Source: BS750m-G69 sp964441235 (GTDB lineage: Bacteria > Fidelibacterota > UBA2242). Taken from it: a stretch of 64,000 nucleotides of DNA. Positions 19,370 through 27,911 of the stretch are shown piece by piece. Below the pieces are notes generated by a model that saw only the letters and a program-made list of their open reading frames with translations, made no database searches and had not been told where the DNA came from. Position 1 is the stretch's first letter. Every line of letters begins with the position of its first letter. The translations under genes and the position numbers were made by a program. The stretch lies in the NCBI GenBank assembly GCA_964441235.1, contig CAYTUQ010000003.1, positions 1 to 64,000 of the forward strand. The letters run 5' to 3'.

Positions 19370-20734
19370 GTGCGAAAGAACTCAAATATCTTCATTTTAG
19401 GAATTTTTCTCTTATTGAATTTTAGTTACGTTTTTGCTCAGGTGCCGGAGTGGGCAAAGACAAATCAACATAAAAAATATCCTTCTTCAAAGTTTTTCCT
19501 GGGTGTTGGAATTGCAGATAACAAAACAGAAGCAATTGAGCTTGCAAGAGCGGATGTTGCTAAACAGATAAGAGTTAAGATTGAGTCGGAACTTGAAACA
19601 ATTGAATCAGAATTTCATGAGGGAGATAAGGGATATATAACTTCTGAAGTTAAGTCACAAACCAAATCTGTAGTTTCGGAAACTATTGCAGGGATTGAGA
19701 TAGCAAAAGTAGAAAAGGCAAAAGGGAAGTATTACGTACTTGCTGTGCTAAATAAGTCAAAGTATTTGTCGAGCCTTGAAGTTGAGATGGGAGAAATTTT
19801 GACAGAAACTGAACAACTGGTAGGAAGTGCTCGAAAGCTATCTTCAGAGGGAAAGATATTTACAGCTGTAGAAAATTATATTGATGCGCAAAATGGCATT
19901 CCGGAGTTCTACACAAAAGGTGCGCTTTACACTGCTTTATCCGGAAAAAAGTACCCTGTAACGGAGCAGTTCACCGGACCGGGGATTTTGGCAGAGATGC
20001 GTAATCTATTTTCTCATATTGAATTAAAAAGTGTGTCGGGTGATGATCAAAAAGGTAAATCGGGTATTGTTTTGTCCATGCCAATTAAAGTAAAAGTTTT
20101 TTACAAATCTGAGACTGGAGAGAAGATTGGTATAGATAGATTCCCTGTTTTAGCGAAATATGATAGCGGAGAATTGATTGCTAGAAAAGAGACCGATTCA
20201 GATGGTTTAGCTGAATTCAGGGTTGTTGCCGTTCCAACTGATGATATTGGCAAAAATGGAGCAGTAGTCGTCTCTTTGAATCTCGTAAAACTACCGGATA
20301 TTCTCAAAGATTCGATTTCTAAATCGGAGATACTTATTCATTATTCTATTGATACAGAATCCCTTGATTTTTATATTCATATCGTTGATAAAAGTGGGAG
20401 TAGATACAAAAATATTGAGGACAAATTTGCCAGTTTGGTAAGTGAAAATGGATACTCGGTTTCTGATGACGCCCCCTTTGTTATAGAAGGTAATGTCGCA
20501 GTTTTCAATGATAAAGAGATAGATTCCCCAATGGGTAAACAGTTTTATATTGAATCAATTTTGAACCTGAGCCTCATTGATCGTTCTGATGGTAAAACAA
20601 TAGCCTCTTTTGAAGCAAGGGGAAGAGGACTGAATGCCGGTTCTCGCCAGGCAGCAGTAGAAAAGTCTCATAAGAATTTAAAAATCTCAAAGAAAAAATT
20701 TACTGCGTTTTTACAATGTGAATCTAACAGATAG
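19370..20734 (+). CDS. Exported LPP20-domain protein
   Basis: This 454-residue protein probably starts at GTG 19370, six bases after AAAGGAG; the ATG at 19364 abuts that site. A signal peptide ends at VFA before QVPEWAK. Residues 25-140 form an LPP20-type domain (PEWAKTN, KFFLGVGIADNKTEAIELARADVAKQI, then YYVLAVLNKSKY). Residues 200-310 look like an Ig-type beta domain (KVKVFYKSETGEKIG, DSDGLAEFRVVAV), and 330-454 are unassigned. LPP20 domains occur in Helicobacter lipoprotein Lpp20 and in FlgT-like proteins; the molecular role is unknown. It sits between the DUF6175-like gene and an LPP20 lipoprotein gene. Confidence 0.8.
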   Translation: MRKNSNIFILGIFLLLNFSYVFAQVPEWAKTNQHKKYPSSKFFLGVGIADNKTEAIELARADVAKQIRVKIESELETIESEFHEGDKGYITSEVKSQTKSVVSETIAGIEIAKVEKAKGKYYVLAVLNKSKYLSSLEVEMGEILTETEQLVGSARKLSSEGKIFTAVENYIDAQNGIPEFYTKGALYTALSGKKYPVTEQFTGPGILAEMRNLFSHIELKSVSGDDQKGKSGIVLSMPIKVKVFYKSETGEKIGIDRFPVLAKYDSGELIARKETDSDGLAEFRVVAVPTDDIGKNGAVVVSLNLVKLPDILKDSISKSEILIHYSIDTESLDFYIHIVDKSGSRYKNIEDKFASLVSENGYSVSDDAPFVIEGNVAVFNDKEIDSPMGKQFYIESILNLSLIDRSDGKTIASFEARGRGLNAGSRQAAVEKSHKNLKISKKKFTAFLQCESNR

Positions 20735-20784
20735 AAAGTGTATATTATGAATGAAAAAGGAGTTAAAACGAAAGGAGAACAGCT

Positions 20785-21339
20785 ATGAAGAAAGTTTTAA
20801 TTTTAGCGATGTTGATTCCGCTGGCACTGATGCTGGTAAATTGCGGAGGCGGCAAACCCAAAGCCAAAATGCAGGATATCCCTAAGTGGTATCTGAATCC
20901 ACCACAAGCAGAGGATGTCATCTATGAAGCCGGCGATGCCGCCAAGATGAGCATGGCTCTTGCAAAGGAAGCAGCTGATGCCCGTGCAAGAGATGGTATC
21001 TCACGAGCAATCGAGGTGAAAGTCTCTAATATGTTGAAAAACTTCATGCAGCAAAGTGGAATGGGAGAGGATTCTGAGGCTCTTGAGTTTACATCATCTG
21101 TCAGTAAGCAGGTAGCTAATACGGTTCTAACTGGATGTCGTATTACCAAGAGAGAGATGAAAACCGAAGGGAATCAATATCATGCTTATTCTCTGGCGGA
21201 ATATAACTTGAACTCTTTAATTCAGGAAACACTGAACGAGGCCAAAAAACGGAAGGCACTCTACAACGAGGCAAAGGCTAATCTTAGTTTTGATGAACTT
21301 GAGAAAGAGATTGATAAACTGGAAGCTGTAGGAGAGTAA
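20785..21339 (+). CDS. LPP20 family lipoprotein
   Basis: This 184-residue lipoprotein has a signal peptide with lipobox LVNC (Cys20). The core has IPKWYLNPPQAEDVIYEAG, then AKEAADARARDGISRAIEVKV, and closes with KREMKTEGNQYHAYSLAEY, the layout of the LPP20 fold. The C-terminus (about 145-184) is a charged helix. CGAAAGGAG precedes the ATG. It follows the larger LPP20 protein by 50 bases and ends the run at a strong terminator, so the three genes from 18093 are probably co-transcribed. It likely resides at the outer or inner membrane; the partner is unknown. Confidence 0.85.
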   Translation: MKKVLILAMLIPLALMLVNCGGGKPKAKMQDIPKWYLNPPQAEDVIYEAGDAAKMSMALAKEAADARARDGISRAIEVKVSNMLKNFMQQSGMGEDSEALEFTSSVSKQVANTVLTGCRITKREMKTEGNQYHAYSLAEYNLNSLIQETLNEAKKRKALYNEAKANLSFDELEKEIDKLEAVGE

Positions 21340-21354
21340 AAAGAGTACTTAAAT

Positions 21355-21394
21355 GCCTGCCCATCACAATGTTTTATGATGGGTAGGCTTTTCC
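21355..21394 (+). terminator. Rho-independent terminator after LPP20 lipoprotein
   Basis: Near-perfect 12-bp arms (GCCTGCCCATCA / TGATGGGTAGGC) with an 11-base loop, followed by TTTTCCTTTCTTT, 15 bases after the stop codon. Confidence 0.9.
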
Positions 21395-21426
21395 TTTCTT
21401 TGCAATTCTGAATAAACCTCGAAGTC

Positions 21427-21643
21427 AACCAAACTTAGGGGGTGTGATAGAATGAAGTTTTCATTCATTGTAATTTATCATTTTGTTATTTATGAATTTA
21501 CAATTTAAATATGTTAAGCTTATATCATCACACCCCCTTAAGTTAAGTCACCAAAAGATTGTGAATTATTGAAGTTGGTCTAAATATCAAATCAAGGATT
21601 GACTGGTTGAAATGATTTCATAAGACTTGACTCAAGTTTGGTT
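21427..21643. mobile_element. ACCAAACTT miniature inverted-repeat element, copy 1 (interrupted)
   Basis: It begins AACCAAACTTA and ends CAAGTTTGGTT, imperfect inverted ends of about 20 bp. Without the nested insertion (21438-21540) it is about 114 bp and closely matches copy 2 at 21665-21777 along its whole length. No open reading frame is present. Confidence 0.8.
21438..21537. mobile_element. GGGGGTGTG miniature inverted-repeat element, copy 1 (nested)
   Basis: A 100-bp element with ends GGGGGTGTGAT / ATCACACCCCC. It lies inside the left end of the ACCAAACTT element, flanked by TTA on both sides; the intact sister copy has a single TTA there. A 65-bp relative with the same first 26 bases is at 44919-44983. 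Confidence 0.85.
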
Positions 21644-21664
21644 CAGCGGGGTTCTCAGGAAACT

Positions 21665-21777
21665 ACCAAACTTAAGTTAAGTTACCAAAAGATTGTGAAT
21701 TATGGGAGTTAGTCTAAATATTAAATCAAGGATTGACTAATTGAATTGATTTTATGAGACTTGACTCAAGTTTGGTT
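21665..21777. mobile_element. ACCAAACTT miniature inverted-repeat element, copy 2 (intact)
   Basis: A 113-bp intact copy with left end ACCAAACTTAAGTTAAGT and right end ACTTGACTCAAGTTTGGT, imperfectly inverted. It is separated from copy 1 by 21 bases and lies 20 bases upstream of the next LPP20-like gene, so it may affect its promoter. Confidence 0.8.
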
Positions 21778-21797
21778 CATGTTTTGAAAGCATAGAT

Positions 21798-22592
21798 ATG
21801 AAAAGAAAAAGTATTGTAATTCTTGCAATAGTTTTGTTTCAATTTTGTGGACATCTCCCTATAGGGAATCTTTCGGAGTCTTTATGCCAGACGTTAATCC
21901 CTTCCTGGTTTGAAGAACTCCCTTCTCTTGGAGATCCTTTCGGAGAAGCTCCAGCCGGTATAATGCTTTCTGTTGGTTACTCAGGGAAGTATCAAGATAT
22001 TGCTTTGGCTAAGAAGGTAGCGATAAATCAAGCTTTGAAGAACATGGCGAAGCAAAAACAGATTCAATTAATTTTTGAAGTTGAAGAGTTAGCAGACGGA
22101 AGACTTAGGCTTTTAAATCCTACCTTTGAACAATTTTATGAGGAAACAATTCTGATTCAGATAAAAAGTAATTTCAGCGTTATAGATTCTTTATTAACTG
22201 AGGACGGATATTTTGTTTTGTTAGCATATCCTTCGAGAAAAGAGTTGTCATTTGATTTACCAAAGCAAAAAGCCTGGGGATCTCAACCGAAGTGGACAAA
22301 AGAATTACCTGTTTCAAAAAAGTGGGTTTATGGCGTTGGGATGGTTGCAAAATATTCTTCATGGGCGAGAGCCTGGAAAGACGCCGATGAATATGCGCGG
22401 TTTGATTTAGGAAAAAATATAGAAATTGAAGCAGAATCTATTCATACTGTTCAAAGAGATGATAGATTTACTATAGAATCTAAAATCTTGCGGCAATCGT
22501 ATGATATGACGCTAAAGAACTCTATTATTGTTGCAAGATGGTACGATGCAAAAGAGGATATCTATTATTCGCTGTGTCGTAAGAAGCGATAA
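21798..22592 (+). CDS. Exported LPP20-like protein, two-domain
   Basis: This 264-residue protein has an N-terminal signal peptide (possible lipid-attached Cys17 in LFQFC, weak lipobox). Two LPP20-like segments follow: residues about 34-150 (PSWFEELPSL, IMLSVGYSGKYQDIALAKKVAINQALKNM) and about 160-262 (QPKWTKELP, KWVYGVGMVAKYSSWARAWKDADEYARFDLGK). The repeat of the W-x-x-ELP...GxG...A-x-x-A pattern suggests an internal duplication. The start lacks a strong Shine-Dalgarno. It is the fourth LPP20/FlgT-type protein of the island. No enzymatic motif is visible. Confidence 0.75.
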   Translation: MKRKSIVILAIVLFQFCGHLPIGNLSESLCQTLIPSWFEELPSLGDPFGEAPAGIMLSVGYSGKYQDIALAKKVAINQALKNMAKQKQIQLIFEVEELADGRLRLLNPTFEQFYEETILIQIKSNFSVIDSLLTEDGYFVLLAYPSRKELSFDLPKQKAWGSQPKWTKELPVSKKWVYGVGMVAKYSSWARAWKDADEYARFDLGKNIEIEAESIHTVQRDDRFTIESKILRQSYDMTLKNSIIVARWYDAKEDIYYSLCRKKR

Positions 22593-22729
22593 ATGTTTCA
22601 TAACTTCCGAAAGTTCGTATGAATGTGTATTTGCATTTAATAGATAAGGAAAAACAGAAGCAGATACTGGTGATTGAGAATATCAATAATTTTGTGGGCC
22701 TACCGTGATAAATTGCTTTAAATTATTAT

Positions 22730-22993
22730 ATGAATTCTTTCTATTACATATGTATACTGTAAAGTTAAAAAAATGGAAAGTTAGGTATAGGATACACTAA
22801 AAATTTAAAGCAAAGATTTGATGAACGTCCTAATGGTAGGGTTAAATCAACAAGAGATCGACGCTCTTTAACACTAATATATTTTGAAGGTCGTTTGTCT
22901 TAAAAAGACGCAATGCATAGAGAAAAATATTTGGAAACATTTCAAGGTAAAATATTTATAAAAAATAGACTCAAATCTTATTTAACAGAGTAA
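22730..22993 (+). pseudogene. GIY-YIG endonuclease pseudogene
   Basis: The start encodes MNSFYYICIL. After a frameshift near 22760 the frame continues GKLGIGYTKNLKQRF, VKSTRDRRSLTLIYFEG, an in-frame TAA near 22902, then KDAMHREKYLETFQGKIFIK and NRLKSYLTE before the final TAA. These are the UvrC-type GIY-YIG landmarks in order, at the usual length of about 85 residues. It has at least one frameshift and one nonsense codon, so it is inactive. The YIG motif is LGIGYT here. Together with the 652-930 remnant it shows repeated loss of this mobile-type endonuclease. Confidence 0.85.
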
Positions 22994-23138
22994 ATGTTTG
23001 GAAAGAAGGAGTATCTCTTACTTTAAATATATACAAACAGATAAAGAATTGTAAAGATTTTAGCCTGAGAGACCAGATGTAACGAGCTGCAGTTTCTATA
23101 CTTTCTACTCGCAGTTTTTTAAAAACCTAAGGAATATC

Positions 23139-23266
23139 AAAACCCGCTTAGTCCCGATAAATCGAGACGGTATAAAGAACTCTCCGAAGGAATCCTATCT
23201 CGTCTCGCAGAGATCCCTCCGGGAAAGAGATCCCTTTGGGATGTGACCTACGGAGAAACGGGTTTG
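23139..23266. repeat. AAACCCG/CGGGTTT hairpin filled with double-hairpin units
   Basis: Outer arms AAAACCCG and CGGGTTT bracket a GTCCCGATAAATCGAGAC hairpin and an array of minihairpins. One exact 22-bp unit is at 23203-23224 (TCTC/GAGA loop GCA; TCCC/GGGA loop TCC), and another 11-mer is at 23231-23241 (TCCC/GGGA loop TTT). No T tract follows. Similar outer arms recur at 25513 and 44676. Confidence 0.65.
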
Positions 23267-23280
23267 AGAGGGATTTTCAA

Positions 23281-24180
23281 ATGAAGAACTACTTATTAAT
23301 ATTGATCCTATTATTAGTCGTATTTTCATGTTCTCATATAAATACTGTTGGAAAAGAAAAGCCACAAATCGTAAAAACTGTACATCAAGCAGATGAAGAT
23401 AAATTAAAAGATCTAGGCAATGGCTACTTTGAAGTAATTGGAAAAGCTTTTATACAAAATATTACGCCGGAAGAAGCCAGAGAACAGGCAATTTTGGATG
23501 CTTGTAAGAAAGCAATTGAATATTACAGTGGTATTGAGATAAGCAGCAGAAGTCTTGATATCAGGTCAGAAAGCAATGACAAAATAATACTCGACCAATT
23601 TTCTTCATTAAGCAACCAAACCACAAGGGGTATAATTCTTGAGAAAGAGATTATTAGTGAAAAAATAGATAGTGACGGGAATAATCTGGTAAAAATTGTA
23701 AATCTAAAGGTCAAAGTATGCAAGCAAAGTGGCGAGAAAGATCCATATTTCAATATCGATGCAACATTGAATAGGAGTTATTTTCAGGATGGCGATGAAA
23801 TGGAGTTGACATCTACTTCCTCAAAGGATTGTTTTTTAACAATTCTTAATATTTGTTCCAACGATTCAGTTTACATTATTTTCCCAAATCAATATCGTAA
23901 AGATAATTTTTTGAAATCCAGTAAGGTTTTCGATTTACCTGATGAGAACGATAGAAAATTGGGGATATCATTTCCTGTCCATCTTTTGCCAGGTAGAGAC
24001 AAAGATTCAGAGATGATAAAAATACTTGCAACTAAGAAGAAGGTAAATTTTACATCTTTCTATTCTTTTTCTGCTTACGGAACATATAAATCAGCATTGG
24101 AAGATTTGCAGAGATGGCTTATAAAAATTCCTCGTAATGAAATGGAAGAGGTAGATATTCAATACTTTATATATAAGTAA
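23281..24180 (+). CDS. DUF4384-type lipoprotein
   Basis: This 299-residue lipoprotein starts at the ATG at 23281 with GAGAGG upstream; an earlier in-frame ATG lies inside a repeat array. The signal peptide ends at Cys17 (VVFSC). Residues about 40-150 form an LPP20/FlgT-like alpha-beta domain (GNGYFEVIGKAFIQNITPEEAREQ). Residues about 160-290 match DUF4384: DGDEMELTSTSSKDCFLTIL, then SVYIIFPNQYRKDNF. DUF4384 is a periplasmic beta domain of unknown function, often with LPP20, CsgG or peptidase partners. It closes the island and is followed by a terminator hairpin. Confidence 0.85.
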   Translation: MKNYLLILILLLVVFSCSHINTVGKEKPQIVKTVHQADEDKLKDLGNGYFEVIGKAFIQNITPEEAREQAILDACKKAIEYYSGIEISSRSLDIRSESNDKIILDQFSSLSNQTTRGIILEKEIISEKIDSDGNNLVKIVNLKVKVCKQSGEKDPYFNIDATLNRSYFQDGDEMELTSTSSKDCFLTILNICSNDSVYIIFPNQYRKDNFLKSSKVFDLPDENDRKLGISFPVHLLPGRDKDSEMIKILATKKKVNFTSFYSFSAYGTYKSALEDLQRWLIKIPRNEMEEVDIQYFIYK

Positions 24181-24238
24181 ACAGCATGCTATTTATTATA
24201 GTGAGTTGCTGTTCTGTTCGTTACAAAAAAGAGCCTCT

Positions 24239-24292
24239 ACCAAACCGTTTCCCGCAGGGATCTTGATGAGAGAAACAGTTTGTTGGGTTTTT
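24239..24292 (+). terminator. Terminator with a double-hairpin unit in its loop
   Basis: Arms ACCAAACCGTTT and AAACAGTTTGTTGGGT are followed by TTTTTTATT, 58 bases after the DUF4384 stop. The loop is almost exactly one 22-bp unit at 24250-24271. Confidence 0.7.
24250..24271. repeat. 22-bp double-hairpin unit in terminator loop
   Basis: Arms TCCC/GGGA with loop GCA, then TCTT/GAGA (one G-T pair) with loop GAT. It occupies the apex of the terminator hairpin. Confidence 0.75.
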
Positions 24293-24416
24293 TATTGTTC
24301 CTTTTTGCCAACCTCGATAAATCGAGGTGTTAATGAAAAATTTAATGGTGGATTATTTTCATTGACACTGCTTTTCACTGGGGTGAATACATATTAAAAA
24401 ATTGGAGTTTGATATA

Positions 24417-25502
24417 ATGAAATCAAAAACAATCATTTTCATATTGCCTTTTCTCACTTCTGGAATCATTTTGTTGTCACATGCTTCGGGGCAGTCGATA
24501 CGCAGTCTGGTTGACACCGTGGGTTTTGCTCACACAATCAAACAGATCGAAGCAGTAGTTAATCTAAGTGAATCTTTGGAAGCGGATTCTTTAGTAAGGG
24601 AAGACACGAATTTCCCCAATCCCTGGATTGCCGGAATTTCGCCTCATGATGATTATATCTATGCCGGTCAGGTATGTGTACATATCATGCGTAATTTCAA
24701 AGCGAAACGGGTCATCCTATTTGGAGTAGCACACAAAGCATGGAAATGGAAAGTAGAAAACCAATTGATATTCGATAATTTCAAATATTGGCATGGACCT
24801 TACGCACCCGTACCTATATCCAATCTCAGGGAACAGATTTTAAATTCCTTACCGGAGGATTATTATATTGTGTCAAACGAATATCAATCAGAGGAGCATT
24901 CTCTAGAAGCACTTATACCTTTCTTGCAGTATTACAATCGAGATGTTGAAATCGTGCCAATTTTAGTACCCTATATGAACTGGGAGCGAATAGATTCACT
25001 AGCAGCAAAACTTGCAGAAGTCGTTGAAAAGATAATCAATAAAAATAGTTGGGAATTGGGAAAAGATATTGGATTTCTAATTTCAACGGATTGCTGTCAC
25101 TATGGAGATCAGGACTGGGGCGGGAAAAATTACGCCCCCTTTGGTTGTGATCTATTGGGTTATAAGAAAGCCATTGATCGGGAATATGACTTAATTCATA
25201 ATCATCTTACGGGTCCAACCGATCCAAACCGGCTTCACGAACTTTTATATAGACTTGTTGATAAAAACGATATTCATCAGTATAAAATTACCTGGTGCGG
25301 TCGTTTTGCAGTCCCTTTTGGTGTTGATTTTCTGTACAGATTAACACAATGTCTAAGAATTCAGTCTCTGAATGGATATCTTTTACGTTACGACACAAGT
25401 GTTTCCCTTGGTGAGTTACCTATTCGAGAAATGGGGTTGGGTAGTACAGCCCCAAGCAACTTGCACCACTGGGTTGGTTATTGCGCAATGGGATTTCGTT
25501 AG
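24417..25502 (+). CDS. Exported Memo-family protein (AmmeMemoRadiSam protein B type)
   Basis: This 361-residue protein starts at the ATG at 24417 with TTGGAG nine bases upstream. It has an N-terminal signal peptide (about 1-25, ending HASG before QSIRS). Memo/dioxygenase-fold landmarks follow: GISPHDDYIYAGQ (metal-type His), ILFGVAHKAWK, SEEHSLEALIPFLQY and LISTDCCHYGDQDWGG, with the Cys-His pair of the Memo C-terminal motif. Memo proteins resemble class III extradiol dioxygenases; their reaction is unsettled, though human MEMO1 binds metal. The usual partners AMMECR1 and a radical-SAM enzyme are not adjacent. An exported form is unusual. Confidence 0.85.
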   Translation: MKSKTIIFILPFLTSGIILLSHASGQSIRSLVDTVGFAHTIKQIEAVVNLSESLEADSLVREDTNFPNPWIAGISPHDDYIYAGQVCVHIMRNFKAKRVILFGVAHKAWKWKVENQLIFDNFKYWHGPYAPVPISNLREQILNSLPEDYYIVSNEYQSEEHSLEALIPFLQYYNRDVEIVPILVPYMNWERIDSLAAKLAEVVEKIINKNSWELGKDIGFLISTDCCHYGDQDWGGKNYAPFGCDLLGYKKAIDREYDLIHNHLTGPTDPNRLHELLYRLVDKNDIHQYKITWCGRFAVPFGVDFLYRLTQCLRIQSLNGYLLRYDTSVSLGELPIREMGLGSTAPSNLHHWVGYCAMGFR

Positions 25503-25512
25503 TTAAGCATTT

Positions 25513-25556
25513 AAAACCCATTTGTCCCGCTAAAGTGGGGGGAAAACGGGTTTTTT
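25513..25556. terminator. Shared terminator between convergent genes
   Basis: AAAACCCA and CGGGTTTTTT arms surround a GTCCCGC...GTGGGG inner stem. T tracts face both ways (TTTTTT on plus, TTTTAAAT on minus), serving the Memo-like gene and the facing GH20 pseudogene. Confidence 0.75.
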
Positions 25557-27603
25557 AATCTTCGCCTGCTGCCTGTACTAATTTTTCAATACCGGATATT
25601 ACCATTAATTCTGTCTGTCCTCCTGGCTTTTTAGCTTTTTCCAGCATTTTCATGCTTTTTTTAACCCATCTCTTTGATGTTTTCTTGCCTTTAGTAATAT
25701 ATTTAATTGATGTTAAGCCGATTCCAGATATTGCTGATAAATCTTCGGAGAGAGTTTCGATTTCTTTAATAACAGGGGAAACTTTAATGGTCTTAACTAA
25801 TTCCTTGTGATTATTTTTCCAGAGATTAAGCATTGACTTGATGTCATTTGTAGGAGCGTTTGCCTTATTTTTTATTAGTTCATCAACGAGTTTATTGAAT
25901 CGGCGGACTGTCATCGATTCAGGTCTTGCCGCATCGACAACCCTGGTATAAGGAGAATAGGAAGTATATTTAACACCTTGAGAAAGGCGTGCATATTCCT
26001 TAACAGGCTCGATTACATCAACAAGATTTTTCAAGGCTGTGATATCTGTATTATTTGTTAATTGTCGAAGCATCATTTCACAATTCTTAATATGAGTTAA
26101 TCCTAATTCTTCAAGGTGAAAACTCACAACCTCCAATCGGCGGTACATATCTTCAACATCTTTGACATGCTGAGGAGACCAGAGGCGTTCTGCTATTGCT
26201 GCGGTTCTTGGCCAGATACGGGAATCAATAGTCTCATAAGTTACAAATTCACCCCATGAAGTTGCTTCCCCACCGAGGATATTTTTCTTTTCCGATTCTG
26301 TCAGTAGTGAACCCTCAGGGATAGGATCATTCAGGTAATGATAGAATGCAGGTTGAATCAAATCAATATAGTATCCGTTTGATAATATACCATTATACCC
26401 CTGTTTCGCTGATTCAACGAGAGATTCCTGTCCTCTCCACGATTGGATAACGATATTTTTAGGCAAATCAGGATGAAATATTTCATCCCAGCCGATCATT
26501 TTTTTACCATGTTTTGTAAGTATTTTTAAAATGCGCTGATTGAAACGGCTTTGCAAGGTATGATTATCAGGAATTTTGTTTTCTTTCATATATGCTTGAA
26601 TGCTTTCATTGGCATTCCAATGATTGCCGTTATTTTCATCTCCCCCGATGTGCATATATTCGTCTGGAAATAGCGCTGCCATTTCTTCAAAGAATTTATC
26701 GAGAAACTCGTGGGTTGTTTCCCTGGTAGGGTCAATAGTAGGGTCTTTAATTCCCCAATTTCTCTCTATTGTGTAAGGACCGGGAGCGCTTCCAAGTTTA
26801 GGATACCCAACAAGCCAGCTGGTTGCATGCGCCGGAACATCAAACTCCGGGATTACTCTTATTCCTCGGTCATCTGCATAAGATATTATATCTTTAATTT
26901 GTTCTTGAGTATAGTAGAAACCGTCAGACCCTTTTTCGTGCAGTTTTGGGAAGGTTTTGCATTCGACACGAAATCCCTGATCGTCAACCAGATGCCAATG
27001 AAAAACATTCATCTTTACAGCTGCCAATCCATCTAAATTGCGTTTAATAACATCTACAGGCATAAAATGTCGGCTGACATCTATAAGCAGTCCTCTCCAG
27101 GGGAAACGAGGAAAATCATTGATTTCGACTGTAGGGAAAAAGTATCCTTTATCATCAACACTTAGTAGTTGCAGAAATGTTTCTAATCATCTAAGGGCAC
27201 CAATGTCGGTTTCAGAAATAATCTCGATTTTATCTTTCGTAATTGTTAGTTTGTAAGACTCATCTTCATTTAAAGTAACATACCCTTAACGATTGGTTTT
27301 TATAATAAAGTCAGCGATGTCGCTACAACTCTCTTTTGTAATGAAATCTTGAGGGAAAAATAGCCCTGTGCGACCGGCAAGTCTTCTTAATGCGCGTGTT
27401 GAGCCTTTAAATAGTCTGTCACCTGCTTCTCCTTTGAGAGCGAGTGTAAAAGAATCAGTTAGCCTGAATTTTTCACCTGTTAGTGTAATTTGAGCAGGTA
27501 CAGGCATGAGGTTTAAATTAATATTTTTTCCCTTACTAAATAACTGTGTAGTTGTAATTGAAAAAGTAAGAAAAAATATTAAAAGTAAATTTAACTTTTT
27601 CAC
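25555..27603 (-). pseudogene. GH20 beta-N-acetylhexosaminidase with two nonsense codons
   Basis: One uninterrupted frame of 683 codons encodes a secreted GH20 enzyme, broken by TAA at 27286-27288 and TGA at 27187-27189. The likely start is GTG 27603 with AAGAGG upstream, then a signal peptide (LNLLLIFFLTFSITTTQLFS). The GH20b-like N-domain is followed by FPRFPWRGLLIDVSRHFMP, FHWHLVDDQGFRVE, HIGGDENNG (catalytic Asp-Glu) and IVIQSWRGQ. The C-terminal 200 residues are helical. Family context suggests the codons were AAA or similar and GGA (ALRGLETFLQLL). GH20 releases terminal GlcNAc/GalNAc from chitin, glycans or peptidoglycan fragments. A sequencing error is possible. Confidence 0.85.
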
Positions 27604-27911
27604 GATTGACCTCTTTTTTAAGAATAGCATAGAACAGAATTTTTTTTAGCATTTACATACATGGTATTAATTTTATTGAATAATTATTTTAAAATGAGTT
27701 TGGTAACAGAAAAAATAGGGTAGTATTGGAAATAAAAAAAGGGAAAACATAGAATTAATGATCTATGTCTTATTTGTTCTCCTTACGTTATGCACACAAT
27801 ATCGTAAAATAGATGTTTACATAACTTTAAAATTTCAGGGGAGTTTTTCATATGTAACGTGGCTAAGCCATTAAAATGTGAGGAGGTAGTATTTGAACTT
27901 CTATGCTGTTT
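27604..27911. other. Intergenic stretch, nothing recognised
   Basis: AT-rich sequence between the GH20 pseudogene and the small membrane protein gene. It contains GAGGAGG at about 27880 without a convincing frame and no clear hairpin or repeat. Confidence 0.4.

Noticed and set aside
21538..21777. Two similar units of about 105 bp in tandem, considered as a CRISPR array or satellite
   Set aside because: Only two copies, each with inverted ends and no regular spacers; they are better explained as two miniature elements.
24206..24397. 63-codon plus-strand frame after the DUF4384 gene
   Set aside because: It spans a terminator hairpin and a double-hairpin unit; no credible start.
25555..27603. 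Reassigned TGA (recoding) as an explanation for the GH20 interruption
   Set aside because: Another gene here (etfB) terminates normally at TGA and a TAA also interrupts the same frame, so a code change does not fit.
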